This document shows, in pieces, positions 32,680 through 43,862 of a stretch of 64,000 bases of DNA (its first letter is position 1; each line of letters begins with the position of its first letter). Made by a program: the position numbers and the translations under genes. The notes under the pieces were generated by a model. It made no database searches, was not told the DNA's origin, and worked only from the letters and a program-made list of their open reading frames with translations. The DNA lies in assembly GCF_947242115.1 (NCBI RefSeq), contig NC_074717.1, positions 36,124,201-36,188,200 on the forward strand, written 5' to 3'. Source of the stretch: Biomphalaria glabrata (lineage: Eukaryota > Mollusca > Gastropoda > Planorbidae).

Positions 32680-33155
32680 CAAATATACTTACATATGGCT
32701 AAAGACTATACTTACACAAATATACTTAGCCTACACATACATAATGACTATACTTACACAAATATACTTACACAAATATACTTACACAAATATACTTACA
32801 TATGGCTAAAGACTATACTTACACAAATATACTTAGCCTACACATACATAATGACTATACTTACACAAATATACTTACACAAATATACTTACACAAATAT
32901 ACTTACATATGGCTAAAGACTATACTTACACAAATATACTTAGCCTACACATACATAATGACTATACTTACACAAATATACTTACACAAATATACTTACA
33001 CAAATATACTTACATATGGCTAAAGACTATACTTACACAAATATACTTAGCCTACACATACATAATGACTATACTTACACAAATATACTTACACAAATAT
33101 ACTTACACAAATATACTTACATATGGCTAAAGACTATACTTACACAAATATACTT
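32680..33155 (+). repeat. 107-bp tandem repeat, about 4.4 copies
   Basis: Unit starts atggctaaagactatactta and contains cacatacataatg and five acttacacaaatat sub-repeats. Units begin at 32695, 32802, 32909, 33016 and 33123 and are essentially identical. The identical 73-codon frames spaced 107 bp apart are by-products. Confidence 0.95.
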
Positions 33156-33570
33156 ACAATATAAAGGTGAAAAACACTTTTGCTCATTGAAGATCATGTG
33201 GTAGTACAAAACATATACAAAAAAAAATCAGCGCACACATTTCGACCAAAGTTTGTTCTTAGGTAAAAAGGACTCGAAACCTAGCAGTTAGATATGAATA
33301 CACTGTCGTGAGGATGAGTTCAAGTTGGACAAAGATTTACGACACTGCTATTAATTAATCAATAGAAAAAACTTATAGTGCTATTCACCTTTTCAATACT
33401 AATACACAAGAGTATATCAATATAAAATACACTCTAGCCATTGGACTCTCTTTGTCGCATAGAGGCTTTAGGTATTAGGTATATTGGAACGATGTCGCCA
33501 ACACGCAGTTCACCTCAATGTCCAAAGAAACGACTTAAACCCGTAACAGTTTGAGATCAGCGGAATCGAC

Positions 33571-34016
33571 TGGTCTGAGTTACAGGGTACAGAACTGAGA
33601 TACAGGTTACTGGTCTGAGTTACAGGGTACAGAACTGAGATACAGGTTACAGGTCTGAGTTACAGAGTACAGAACTGAGATACAGGTTACAGGTCTAAGT
33701 TACAGAGTACAGAACTGAGATACAGGTTACAGGTCTGAGTTACAGAGTACAGAACTGAGATACAGGTTACAGGTCTAAGTTACAGAGTACAGAACTGAGA
33801 TACAGGTTACAGGTCTGAGTTACAGAGTACAGAACTGAGATACAGGTTACAGGTCTGAGTTACAGGGTACAGAACTGAGATACAGGTTACAGGTCTAAGT
33901 TACAGAGTACAGAACTGAGATACAGGTTACAGGTCTAAGTTACAGGGTACAGAACTGAGATACAGGTTACAGGTCTGAGTTACAGAGTACAGAACTGAGA
34001 TACAGGTTACGGGTCT
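33571..34016 (+). repeat. 40-bp tandem repeat, about 11 copies
   Basis: Unit gagttacagagtacagaact followed by gagatacaggttacaggtct. The two 20-bp halves are themselves related, so the array is a dimer of an older 20-bp unit. Variants: ggg/gag, ctgag/ctaag. Confidence 0.95.
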
Positions 34017-34044
34017 GATTTTTCTAAGGGTTGAAACCCTAAGG

Positions 34045-34245
34045 AGGGCGCGGTGGCTGAGTGGTTAAGCGCTTCCGAACCTAAGGTGCTGGGTTCAAAT
34101 CTCGGTGAAGGCTGTGACTTTGAATATCGGGATTTTTAGGGCGTCCCTGACACCCTGCTCGTTAACCGTAGGCCATAGAAATAGATAACCTTAACATCAT
34201 CTGCCCCATAGATCGCAAGGTCTGAAAGGGAAACTTTACTTTGAC
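34045..34245 (+). repeat. tRNA-derived SINE with internal deletion
   Basis: Head gggcgcggtggctgagtggt...ttccgaacctaagg, body to gggatttttagggcg, then directly tgacaccctgctcgttaacc. About 70 bp of the body are missing compared with 26919-27185. Confidence 0.8.
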
Positions 34246-34309
34246 TTCCTAAGCCTTTCCTATGTGTTGGGTATTGAAGCAAGGCGGGAAAGGCTTGAAT
34301 TTAGTGTTC

Positions 34310-34485
34310 GCCTGGGTGGGTAGCCAGCCAAGGCTAATGAGATCATCATGCCCGAAGCTTGCTCACCTTTGCCTCTTCTGATAAAGGTCCAGCTGGACTC
34401 AATATCTGAGACCCACGTGAAGGCCAAGAGTTGGAGTGGTAGACAAATTCTACTTGAGACGAATTTCATTGGAAGCATGTTGTAG
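34310..34485 (+). repeat. Dispersed repeat shared with 14225-14450
   Basis: See the copy at 14225; shared words include gccaaggctaatgag and attggaagcat. Partly deleted relative to that copy. Confidence 0.6.
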
Positions 34486-34649
34486 TAGAGGGTTAATATT
34501 TCTTCTATGACAATCTACAACGTATCATACGGAAGTAAACTAACGTGTAAATTTGAATGTAATGGATATAAAATTGAGTGATTATTAGTTTCAATATTTT
34601 GACTATTTTGTAGCCATTTGTCATTGTTTCGCTATAAAGGTAATAAAAA

Positions 34650-34735
34650 AAAGATAAATGTAAGAAGAAACAAAAAGTTTAACAATTAGAAGAAACAAAA
34701 AGTTTAACAATTAGAAGAAACAATAAGTTTAACAC
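34650..34735 (+). repeat. 25-bp tandem repeat, three copies
   Basis: Unit agaagaaacaaaaagtttaa plus caatt, the third copy with aataag for aaaaag. Confidence 0.85.
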
Positions 34736-35089
34736 ACATTTCAAACATATCTATTTAAAGCATTGGAGATTGGTTCGCGTATATGTCACAGTCAGTATAT
34801 GACATTGGTTACAAGAAAATAAAACGAAGGGGAAATAACCAAAAGAATGCAATGGAAAAAAATAAGGTTATATATCAATAAATATAATTACATTGCATGT
34901 ATCATTTAAGTCAAAAGACATTCATAATTAAATAAAACGTATATTATATGTATATTAAATACTAAATAAAGACATTGTCCTTAAACGCAAATAATTATTC
35001 GAATTTAAACTTAATTTGCGAATAAATTAATAGTATTCTCTCTCTTTTTGTTTTGCTCGTCGAATCCTAGAAAAAACAATTTTTTCTCA

Positions 35090-35095
35090 TTTATT
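35090..35095 (-). terminator. Polyadenylation signal for unspliced form
   Basis: AATAAA on the minus strand, 87 nt beyond the stop at 35182. It fits an mRNA that ends without using the donor at 35201. Confidence 0.4.
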
Positions 35096-35181
35096 TTACT
35101 AAATGATACTGTCATTGCTTGAAAAAGTTTATAATTGTAAGCTATAATAAATAGGTGAAAATTTTATATTTCTTAAAGAAC

Positions 35182-35985
35182 TCATATATTTGTGTACATA
35201 CCTTTAGGGCAGGCTGAATTAATTAGTAAATCAAACTCCTCTCTTGTGCACGCATTTTCTTCTGTAAAACATGTTTCTAAGGTCGAAAGCGTTTCTCCAG
35301 AAGTCAGGAACGCACAGTACTTCCCTAGCGCGGCCAACGAATACGTCTCGGTGTAAAGATCACTACAGTTGGCTATTTTCAGTCGACACTCTGTGGAAGT
35401 TCTCAGCAACGCCCTCGAAAAGGTTTGGTCCACATCGGTTTTGTTACTGGAGCAGGCTGCTTTCTTCAAAAGGTTAAAGTCAGCAAGTGAACAGACAAAG
35501 TTCTCCGCGGTCGCAGGTGTCGTGAGGCAACTCTCTGAAATTTGATCTAGTGGGTCTACAGCTACAAAAGAACAGTACTGCTCCTCCTGTTTCAAGATTA
35601 TTGATATTATAGAACTGAGGACGCAGCTGATAACTTTTCGTTGGCAGGCTGAGGAGACATTGAAGTTTAAAGCTGAATAAAAGTTTGTTGTCGCTTCGCT
35701 GCTCGGTCTGATAGTGACATTCAAGTCACAAACGGTGTGTGTTAGGTTGGCGTACTCCTCTTCAGTACAAAACCCGATGTGTACAAGCTCTTCGTACCAT
35801 AATTGGAACCTCGTATCGCAGTATGTTGTTGCATCGATAGTGGTCTGAGTGTTAAGTATTTGCTGGCATGCCGGGGTATAGATGCTGAAGATGGAGTTCA
35901 ATTCTTGTTGCGTTGTATTCGACATGACATGATTCGTGAGCAGTGAGACAACGGATCCAATTACAATAAGTACTCTTAATAACAT
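35182..35985 (-). CDS. Three-domain Cys-rich secreted protein
   Basis: 267 aa counted from the ATG at 35985, which follows a strong acceptor with no gap; six more codons are open upstream but lie inside the presumed intron. Residues 1-22 are a signal peptide (MLLRVLIVIGSVVSLLTNHV). Three copies of the Cys domain follow: a degenerate first (to about residue 90, ending FCTEEEYANLTHTVC), a second with C-x6-C-x16-C-x14-C-x11-C-x12-C, and a third with exactly C-x6-C-x16-C-x14-C-x6-C-x12-C (from TECRLKIANC to EEFDLLINSAC). Several N-glycosylation sequons. Unlike its paralogues at 40626 and 59398 the unspliced form has no hydrophobic tail and ends PKGMYTNI. An AAG|GTATGT donor overlaps that end, so splicing to 35066-35011 could replace the last residues with FDEQNKKRENTINLFAN. 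Function unknown. Confidence 0.83.
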   Translation of the reverse strand: MLLRVLIVIGSVVSLLTNHVMSNTTQQELNSIFSIYTPACQQILNTQTTIDATTYCDTRFQLWYEELVHIGFCTEEEYANLTHTVCDLNVTIRPSSEATTNFYSALNFNVSSACQRKVISCVLSSIISIILKQEEQYCSFVAVDPLDQISESCLTTPATAENFVCSLADFNLLKKAACSSNKTDVDQTFSRALLRTSTECRLKIANCSDLYTETYSLAALGKYCAFLTSGETLSTLETCFTEENACTREEFDLLINSACPKGMYTNI

Positions 35986-36003
35986 CTGTGAAAAGAGATA
36001 CAA
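35986..36003 (-). other. 3' splice acceptor before 35182-35985 gene
   Basis: Minus strand tgtatctcttttcacag abuts the ATG at 35985 directly, a near-consensus acceptor. Confidence 0.7.
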
Positions 36004-36149
36004 GATACAAGGGAGATTGTTAAAGCAAATGGTCTTGATGAGATTATTGGCTACATCTACATCTGCAGCATAGACAGAAATCCTAGCTGGTATCTAGGTT
36101 AATTAACTATTTGTAATAAATAATTTTTTTTGGGTATTATTATAATTAC

Positions 36150-36390
36150 TATTATTATAGCTTTTATATAGCGCTACTTTATATAGCTTATAGCATGCTC
36201 AGAACGCTTTTGGTCCAATCTCATATGTGGACCAGTGGGCATCTAGGAGTTGGTTTTCCGTGCTGCCTTTAGGCGCTCAGTAATCACAACTCTGCCCGAG
36301 TCGGGTGTCGAACCTCGAGCCCCCTTCTAGGTAGCCAAGCCAAGCCAAGTTCAAGAGCACTTAGCTTCTCGGCCACGCTTCCCACAAGGG
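36150..36390 (-). repeat. tRNA-derived SINE, third family
   Basis: On the minus strand it starts gcgtggccgagaagctaagt, has a long variable-arm-like stretch and gaggttcgacacccgactc as B box, continues gcgcctaaaggcagcacgg and ends tagcgctatataaaagc plus an AT tail. The head looks like a class II (Leu/Ser) tRNA. A partial relative is at 1160-1275. Confidence 0.7.
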
Positions 36391-36534
36391 AAAGAAATTG
36401 TACTTGACTGAAGTGCTTGTATAAGCTGAATTAGTCCCCTTTATAGGTCGTTGTGAACACTGCATGAAAATAGGACGAGACTATGGAAACATAAAGATAG
36501 CTATACAATCGTCCATGTTCATAGGCTCCCAACT

Positions 36535-36612
36535 AACAGAAATAAGGTGTACAAACATTTAACCCAGACAGACAGACAAACAGAGTGAGTTGATAGAAGC
36601 TTTGTAAAAAAA
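36535..36612 (+). repeat. Dispersed (CAGA)n-ending repeat, 3' part
   Basis: gtgtacaaacatttaaccc then agacagacagacaaacagag and ttgatagaagctttgtaa. Only the 3' part is clear. Confidence 0.6.
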
Positions 36613-36614
36613 AG

Positions 36615-37700
36615 TAAGAAAATGATAGCAGAAGATAGGAAGAGATTTTGAAATAAATTGACAAAATAAATAACGAGAGAGCGTCATATTGAACGATTAC
36701 AGTTGCCAACTAGAAAATAAGAATTAGTTGTGCTTCAAGCGAAAGATATTACAAATATGATTCCAATAATGACAATGGCGATGGCTTTTCTTTGGACCTT
36801 TAAATGTGTGGCACCGGCCTTCGCGAAAGCTATCCAATCTTAATATAGCAATATTTGAATGTGACACAATGTGCAGAATACAAAATTATTGATAGATTAT
36901 CCATTTTCTAAACCAAGTTATAGTTTTTGTACTTTTTTAGCATTGACTTCAAATTTATGCAGATTACTGTGAACCTTTACAATGAATACTACAATCTACT
37001 ATATATATTGTTTGAAAAGTAAAGATTTTAATTGCAAAAGATGATATTTGTAATTAGTGTTTCATTAAAACATCACAATTGTACTTTTTACTTACCGAAA
37101 ATTGCATTCTTAAAGCATACTTATTGTCGAGATACTGCTTCAGATACAATGTTACACAAAATACAAAACTTACCTCTAGAATCGCCAAAAAGTTCAGATG
37201 CCAATTAAGCGAGTGTTTTGAGTGTATAGCTACACAGTATTGGGAAAAAACTTTGACTATAAATAGATATAAATCTCACAGTTAGTTACTCTCTCTTCAA
37301 TAGCTACAAAGGTAGTCTTCTTGTTCATGAGCAAACGAGTTCGGGTTTATGGTGTTGACACAATGATGCAGTTGCTCAAATACAGCCGTCTTATCAAAGG
37401 ACTTGGTAAGAAGAGTATTTTAAAAATTTAATTTTTCTTACTTCTCTCTTTTTTTTTCATCTGTTTCTCTCTGTGTCGAAATATTACAGCTGAAGAGGGT
37501 ACACTAGTTGTTCTCTTTTTAATGGGGCTAATACGAATGCAGCTCTTAATTTACATAATAAATGTTCATTACACCTATCCATTCAGTGTTTTGTTTCTTA
37601 GTCGAAATAGTAAAATGATAGTAAGTGAATCTTCAATGTCATCTAGAGAGCTAGCTACCCAGTGGGGTATGGCATTCATTTTTTTTCCCTGAATTATAAG
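36615..37700. other. AT-rich stretch, no gene recognised
   Basis: Nothing coding or repetitive that I can name. Being upstream of the minus-strand gene at 35985, it may contain that gene's first exon and promoter. Confidence 0.35.
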
Positions 37701-37704
37701 CTTT

Positions 37705-37970
37705 CTAATGGAGGCGCGGTGGCTGAGTGGTGAACCCGAATCCATGGTTAGAATCCTGGTGAAGACTGAGATTTTTTATTTCGAGATCCTTAGGACGCCT
37801 CTAGTCAACCCAGCTCGAATGGCAACCTGACATTAATTGGGGAAAAGTAAAAGTGCTTGGTCATTGTGCTGACCACAATACACCCTCGTTAACCGTAGGT
37901 CACAGAAATAGATGACTTTTGCATAAAATACCCTATAGATCTCAAAGGGGAACTGCAGCTTTGAATATTT
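37705..37970 (+). repeat. tRNA-derived SINE
   Basis: Head ggaggcgcggtggctgagtg, body tttatttcgagatccttagg, gaaaagtaaaagtgcttggt and gctgaccacaatacaccctc. The A/B-box spacing is shortened. Same family as 26919-27185. Confidence 0.75.
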
Positions 37971-38104
37971 TTTTGTAAGAAAAAATGCTATTCAATGCCC
38001 TTAATTTTTGGAGCCCAGTAAAGGTAAGAAAACAGATCAATGTGTGAAATTAGTAATACCCCTTCTACCCTGTAAATCTCGATGACTTAAGCTATTGCGG
38101 CCAT

Positions 38105-38120
38105 CGGAAGGGGGGGGGGG
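38105..38120 (+). repeat. Poly-G run
   Basis: About 13 consecutive G. Other such runs are at 1215, 21237, 23680 and, as C, 42103. Confidence 0.9.
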
Positions 38121-38129
38121 GGTTAATCC

Positions 38130-39100
38130 CAAACCCATATCTTCCCTTCGACTCCCTTTCTGAGCTCCATGTACATTACAAAAATGGGGAAAACTTTATA
38201 AAACTGAACTTGTAACGAATGAATGTGCTAGTCTAAGTTCTTGACTTGACTTGATAACAATTGCTGTAGTTTATACACGACTTCGACACAAACAATTGAC
38301 AACAATGACTTCGTTATAACTCTACTGCCTGGCCGACGCTTACCAGCGCACAGTTCAACACAAGTGATAGACGACTACATGTTGATACTAGAAGGAAGGA
38401 CTGTTTTAGAACCGGCTGAGCTGTCTGGAAATTAGAGCCGTCCTTCGTGCTACCAGAGAACTGGATTAAGGATATGGAGCGACACTGGGAAGTGTGTCGG
38501 TGGTCTGTACTAATGTTTGGGTGGGGGAAAGGACTGATGGAACTAGAGACAAGACTCCATGTCTGTATGATGATCATCAGTTGTCTGTACATCTGTCTCT
38601 GTGAACATGACACTTAGGTACTTTGCAGTATATAGTTTGTGTAACTGGTTTACCATGAATAAAATATGTAGCAGCTTTATTCTGATTGTGAATCCACCAA
38701 AACCGTTTCCTAGTGTGAACCAAAGAGCTAAAAAGAAACTGTACACAATTGTCTGCAATTCTGTTCGGCATTTTTAAGGCTTTGTCAGAGGCGCAGCAAG
38801 CAATGTGCGGGTGATACAGGCTGGTGAGGGGGCATCAAACCGAGACCAATCTTTATATAAAGCCAATGCACTGATCTGTGACGTGGCAATAAGCTATTGG
38901 TCTAAACTGCCTACAGAGTGTGCCCTTTAAGGTAAGTGTTTAGACCTTCAATAATGAATGGTATCGATCAAAGCCAGTATCTATTATGTTTCAAATACCC
39001 CCGAGCCTTTCAGTACAAACTACACATTGTACCTACATGAACAATTAGCCTTGGTTCTATCAAAATAAAGTCATCTTTATTTCTTGCTTTCTAGCCACTT
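38130..39100. other. Non-genic stretch, nothing named
   Basis: Overlapping short ORFs on the minus strand at 38314-38771 show no recognisable domain. The segment may be old repeat sequence, but no termini or family could be assigned. Confidence 0.3.
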
Positions 39101-39179
39101 GAGTGCTAGACAAGGTCATTGTTTTAACCCACTTTGTGATGTCAGGTGGTTTATGGAAATAGGCTTTTTTTTGTGTTAA

Positions 39180-39600
39180 CTCTACAATGTATTTGCTTAA
39201 CCCCTCCAGCCATTTCTTGTTCTACAACAAGTGCGACCTTCACAGTCACAAAGAACCTATTTTTAAGATCGCGATCCTTTGTTCCATTTGACCAATCAGG
39301 CATTTATACTCGATTTCCGACCCATCTTCCTCTATGTCCGACTAAGTCTCATCGTAATACTTTTATCCCATCACTGTGGAGTGCTGGAAGCTGACCGTTC
39401 AGAGATTCCATATCCTCATATTCATTCTAATATCTTTGGACTAGGTGATGAGTCTGCATGTCTTCCTGGGGCAAACTTAAACTCTGGCCAGATTACAAGT
39501 TCTTCGGGGTTCGCAAAGATCTTCCTTCAGGGAACAGTACCAGGAAAAGAAGAAGAGACAGGCAGAGAAAGCGATGGGAAGACAATATAAAAGTATGTAG
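39180..39600 (+). mobile_element. Two adjoining LINE C-terminal fragments
   Basis: The first (39180-39400) encodes RFPTHLPLCPTKSHRNTFIP and a following W-S-A-G-S, like the end of invertebrate endonuclease-RT proteins (TKS-x-R-N-x-FIPS-x-x-x-W). The second (39470-39600) encodes GQITSSSGFAKIFLQGTVPG, like GHVSRSSGLAKTILQGTVPG in intact LINEs, followed by RRRRG-type basic residues in another frame. Confidence 0.65.
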
Positions 39601-39784
39601 ACTATAGCTTGCTATAGTTGAGTTATGTTTCTTTGTCGTTGTTAGTTGTGTATCCCTAGTTGTGAACGGTCAGTTCACAGATGGCGTCGTATGATACATG
39701 AATTAAATGTGCAAGACACAAATTCCACGTTCCTTGTTTTGGTACTTCAATATTAACCAACATCATGGACGAGTCTCACATTGA

Positions 39785-39900
39785 AATAGATTCTAACCAA
39801 GGCAAAAGACAGAAAGGAATGGAGAAAGACGGTCAACAGATCTTGTTTGGTTTCCTAACGGTCCAAAAGACTAAGAGATAGGCGAAGGGTGAAATGAGAT
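39785..39900 (+). mobile_element. LINE 3' tail
   Basis: Shares caaggcaaaagacagaaagg, aatggagaaagacgg and the ggtttcctaacggtccaaaa line with 26697-26905. Confidence 0.6.
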
Positions 39901-39904
39901 ATTT

Positions 39905-40600
39905 CTATGCGTTTTCTTTAAATATTGTGATAAATCAATGGCAACTCAACAGCAAGGGAAATACAACACAGCTTTAATATCAGACTAAACACACAGACAA
40001 ATCTATCTTCAATATGCACAGTATCAGTATTTCAGTTTCTCTATGTCCCGCGTTATTTACTACGCACCACTAAAATCATTGCAGAAAAGAATTAAAACAT
40101 TGCCCGCTTCGTTTTGAACAGATTCATGTTCATTGCAAGGGTAGAAGAGGTTTGTCGGTGCATGTGGTGGAAGTGGCTGACTTCAAAACCTGCAGTTTTC
40201 TCTGCGGGTATCGCTTTCTCCTTTTCCGGTTGGCCAGTATTCTCTTGGAGCGATGTCGTGGCCGTTGTTTCATTTCTATTAAGGACTAATTGATCCAGAC
40301 TTCTAATTTGTGACGTATACTAGATCTTAATCTCACACATTGGTCAAGTACCAGAGTCTATGTTCTGTTGCAAATCATTTAATAATATCTCATAACTGAC
40401 CTAACTTAAGTATAACATTGAATATCACAAATAATTCACTAATGGCCCTACAGATATTGGAGAAACGATAAAGTCTCAACTCTAGAGAACGAAACAAAAT
40501 CTATTAAAGTACTAAAAAACAGCATTTCAGTATTTCCAAATAACTCAAAATTACCCACAAAATTTGGTTAGCACCACAGCTAAATAAAACAGGCTATTTT
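39905..40600. other. 3' flank of the 40626-41450 gene
   Basis: No second gene seen. On the minus strand an ATTAAA at 40378-40383 is the only polyadenylation-like hexamer I noticed downstream of the stop; it is a weak candidate. Confidence 0.3.
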
Positions 40601-40625
40601 AGTTTTAAGGGAAATAAAGGATAGT

Positions 40626-41450
40626 TCACATTAGACTATACACTACAAGGGCTGAGCTCAGCAATATTGCATTGAGATTCCAAGCATAGGTAAAACTCCA
40701 GGCCAAATTTATTGCGTTGCAAGCGGCATGTTCCAATGATCTTAATTCCGATGGGTCACAAGCAGTTATTTGACCATTACACTCGTTCAGGCTGTCAGTA
40801 TTCTGTAGAGAAATGACAACATCGCAATATTTCTGACGTACTATAAACAGCGTTTTGGTCCTGGTGCACTTGTTGATTTGTTGCCGGCACTCTGGATTTA
40901 AACTCATCAAAGCCGTCGAAAATCTTTGATCAGCATTGGTCTTTCTGTTTGCGCAGGCGGCTACTTTCAGCTGCTCGTATTCGGATCGCTCGCAAGCGTC
41001 AGCCCCAGAAGTATAGCACGATTCTGTAGAGGCGTCACTGAAGTTCATAAGTAAGCAGTAATTCTCTTGTTGCTTTAAAACTAACGATACTATGGATGTT
41101 AAGACGCAGTCGATGCTTTTTCTCTGACACTTCTCAGACACAAGGTTGAATGCCTTGTAGAAGTGAGTTTTGGCATCACTGATGGACTTTTCGCTGGAAC
41201 TCCTACCACAAACCGTCGCCGTGAAGTTCTCAAGTTCTTGTTCCGTGCAGAAGCCTACTTGGACTTTATTATAGAAAGCATCTTGGTTGGCGGTCAGGAT
41301 GCTGCAGTCGGCTTGGGTATAATTTTGAGAGAAGTCAGAAAGTGTCAACTGACAACCTGGCGAGTAGCTCTTGATGGCAGAGTAAATGTCAGCTGAGGCC
41401 ACATGAAAAAGAGCCATGTAACTGTAGACCAACTTCAGACTTGCGGACAT
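40626..41450 (-). CDS. Three-domain Cys-rich GPI-like protein
   Basis: 274 aa. Residues 1-20 form a signal peptide (MSASLKLVYSYMALFHVASA). Three Cys domains follow: a degenerate first ending FCTEQELENFTATVC, a second C-x6-C-x16-C-x12-C-x7-C-x12-C (KCQRKSIDC to RSEYEQLKVAAC) and a third C-x6-C-x13-C-x14-C-x6-C-x12-C (ECRQQINKC to PSELRSLEHAAC). The C-terminus, WNLNAILLSSALVVYSLM, is hydrophobic with no charged tail, as in GPI-attachment signals, and follows the small residues NAIN. The start is the first ATG after a strong acceptor 21 nt upstream. It is closest in plan to the gene at 59398; both share SDAKT-x-FY-x-AF before domain 2 and NR/NNxxADQ(R/K)F between domains 2 and 3. Function unknown; a GPI-anchored surface receptor or coat protein is a reasonable guess. 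Confidence 0.87.
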   Translation of the reverse strand: MSASLKLVYSYMALFHVASADIYSAIKSYSPGCQLTLSDFSQNYTQADCSILTANQDAFYNKVQVGFCTEQELENFTATVCGRSSSEKSISDAKTHFYKAFNLVSEKCQRKSIDCVLTSIVSLVLKQQENYCLLMNFSDASTESCYTSGADACERSEYEQLKVAACANRKTNADQRFSTALMSLNPECRQQINKCTRTKTLFIVRQKYCDVVISLQNTDSLNECNGQITACDPSELRSLEHAACNAINLAWSFTYAWNLNAILLSSALVVYSLM

Positions 41451-41471
41451 GCTTTGACTTGGTAGATCTAG

Positions 41472-41488
41472 CTAGAAAAAAAGAGAAA
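41472..41488 (-). other. 3' splice acceptor before 40626-41450 gene
   Basis: Minus strand tttctctttttttctag, an excellent polypyrimidine acceptor, ends 21 nt before the ATG at 41450. Confidence 0.72.
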
Positions 41489-41984
41489 TACGAGATGTAT
41501 TCCGAAATGTAAAGTTGTTCAATGCTTACCAATTGTTTTTGATAACAAAGTTAAATAAAATAGACAATAAAGTGGGTTTGTATAGGAACCAAGCTCATAG
41601 ACAGCCACTGCCTGGACAGTCTCACACATAATAGATTATGTTCGATGCAATACATATGTGAGAGATGTGGGGACGGATCAACGATAATACAAACTGCCCT
41701 AGCCCTTTTAAACTTTGCATGCAATATGCGTACTTGGCTTTGACAAAATGCATTTTCACAAGATGAAAAGCATTTGTTGCTTGAATCCCTGATTCGGTAC
41801 TGGCGATGGTGAAAATGGATTTAGTTTCTTAACAGACGGTCAGTCCTTACCCTACGCTAGTTCGTTGAAAATCATTCAGACTAGAGGAAAAGAAAGAATA
41901 AAAACCAGATACATTTAGATCTAGTTCGTGATACTCCCCAAGTTAGGGAGTCGAGCACCTCTCCCACCACACCTTGTCAGAGTG

Positions 41985-42053
41985 TCCCGTTCGACAGGAC
42001 TTTCAGCTCCCCCCTAGCGGGGCCTAGCGCCCCACAGTTTGTGAAACGCTGAA
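41985..42053 (-). mobile_element. hAT-type terminal fragment
   Basis: Reversed, the terminus reads cagcgtttcacaaactgtgg followed by ggcgctaggccccgc, the usual hAT form. It is followed by a C-rich run at 42103-42117. No partner end located. Confidence 0.5.
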
Positions 42054-42524
42054 CTAAGTGTACATCTTCTCTTGCACGCAGACATCACGTGATTCCCCCT
42101 TCCCCCCCCCCCCCCCACTCATGTATTGAGTTTACGCTCTCCAGTAATTCTTATTTTTAAAGGGGGAAAGTGTAACACATTGCCCGATGTATCCGGTTTA
42201 TGGAACACGAAGTAGCGGTAATCTTTGAATTTCCAAATCTATTTCAACAATATAATCTAATTCGATTTTTAAGATTTGTTTTTAGCAATAAACACTGGGG
42301 AAAAAAAGGAAGAGTATGCCGTATCTTATCTTATCTTATCTTATATGATACAGACGTTACTTCAAAAAAGAAGATGAACAAATATCGTGGTGATATTATG
42401 AGACTAAAAATAAACAACATAATAATAATATGAAAATAGAAATAGTGTAAGATTTGTTCTTTTGGGCACTGCTGAATTATGTCCAATATCTAAGCACTAA
42501 AAAAATAAATAAAAATAAAATAAA

Positions 42525-42605
42525 ATAATAAGAAGAGACAGAGCAAACGATGGAAGGACAACATAAAAGAATCGACGGGCCTGTCATTGGAAGCTTTCTC
42601 CCAGA
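42525..42605 (+). mobile_element. LINE C-terminal fragment
   Basis: agaagagacagagcaaacga...ggacaacataaaagaatcgacgg encodes the RRDRANDGRTT/RWKDNIKEST-type basic tail seen at 39540-39600 and 26740. Very short. Confidence 0.5.
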
Positions 42606-43596
42606 TATACTCATGCCCACATTCCCCATGTTCACAAAAGTTATCGGACCTGAGCGCTCTTAACATGGTATAGCATACAAGAGGCGCTTAATATGAGTAA
42701 TTTAAGTGAATGTACAGGTTTACTTACTGCTTAGTGTGACTTACTAACTGGGCCGAGCTGTTGTTTCGAATGGACATCCTAGACTTTTTATAACTTTTAT
42801 CAAACTAGGTCAACAGACATGCGCAATGTATCATTCTAATGTCCCCTGACGTAAACCCATAGCTCACGACACAGCTTGACGACGTATTTAAGACAATTGT
42901 GCCCAACCCAGTCTAGTCTAGGGAGCAAAGACACAGAAAAAAAACAACAACACATCATCGAGTGAAGTGAAACGAGCCTCTGCTTTTTCGTTATTACAGT
43001 ATGGAACAGAAGTAACGAGAGGTCGGATAGCACTTTGTCACGTGCCGGATATGACCCACGGGTCGTACGTTGACATTAATTCATTCATAGATAATGATTG
43101 TGCAAGGGCTACTACACACCAACAGCTTCAGATATAAATGAACACACTTGAAAACGAGGATATTAAAATCTTACTAGAAATATTCAAAAAATTAGATCTC
43201 GGTTTTTAGTTCAATACAAAGGATCCATCATGGCAATGCTTCTCGGCCTCACCTCATATGGTCGTTAGTGGGATGATTAGGGCAATATGGAAGCAAAAAA
43301 AAAGAACCCCGTTGCGGTGCCTGGCGGGGATGGAAGAAAGCCGTAACAGTTTCATATCATTCTCCACACACCACAAGTGGCCGGTTGTTTTTTTTTAATG
43401 GCGGACACCTGCTCGACTGATGTGGTACAGAGACGGAACATGGGGGAGTTTCCCAGATGTGCTTAGCCTTAGGCCTCGCATCTAATCCGATAGTCCTGGG
43501 ATATGAGCCATCTGTAATAGGAATGTGAAAATGTACATCTGCTTCGATCTTTCTCAGACAAAAGTTTGTTCATAAAGGCAGATGGAGGGCAAGCCA

Positions 43597-43862
43597 GGGG
43601 GGGGGGCGTGGTAGCCGAGTGGTTAAACGTTTGGCTTCCGAGCCTTGGGTCCTGGGTTCGAATTTTGAATTTAGGATTCTTAGGTGCCCCTGAATCCACC
43701 CAACTCTAATGAGTACCTGACTTTAGTTGTAGAAAGTAAATGCGGTTGGTCCTTGTGCTGGCCACATGACACCCTGGTCGTTAACCATTTGCCAAATAAA
43801 CAGATGATCTTAAATTCATCTGTCCTATAGGAAGCAAGGCCTGAAATGAAACTTTACTTACT
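43597..43862 (+). repeat. tRNA-derived SINE
   Basis: Head ggcgtggtagccgagtggtt...ggcttccgagccttggg and ggttcgaattttgaatttag, then caactctaatgagtacctga, tgcggttggtccttgtgctg and catctgtcctataggaagc. A few bases of the body are lost after the B box. Confidence 0.8.

Noticed and set aside
32695-33204. Four identical 62-73-codon frames spaced 107 bp
   Set aside because: By-products of the 107-bp tandem repeat, rich in Tyr/Thr/Ile from acttacacaaatat words.
38208-38620. Possible further LTR starting tgtaacgaatg
   Set aside because: The start resembles an LTR end, but no matching CA end, target duplication or second copy was found.
42323-42345. ttatc repeat as a GATA-factor regulatory cluster
   Set aside because: Four ttatc units look like a simple microsatellite; no gene starts nearby.
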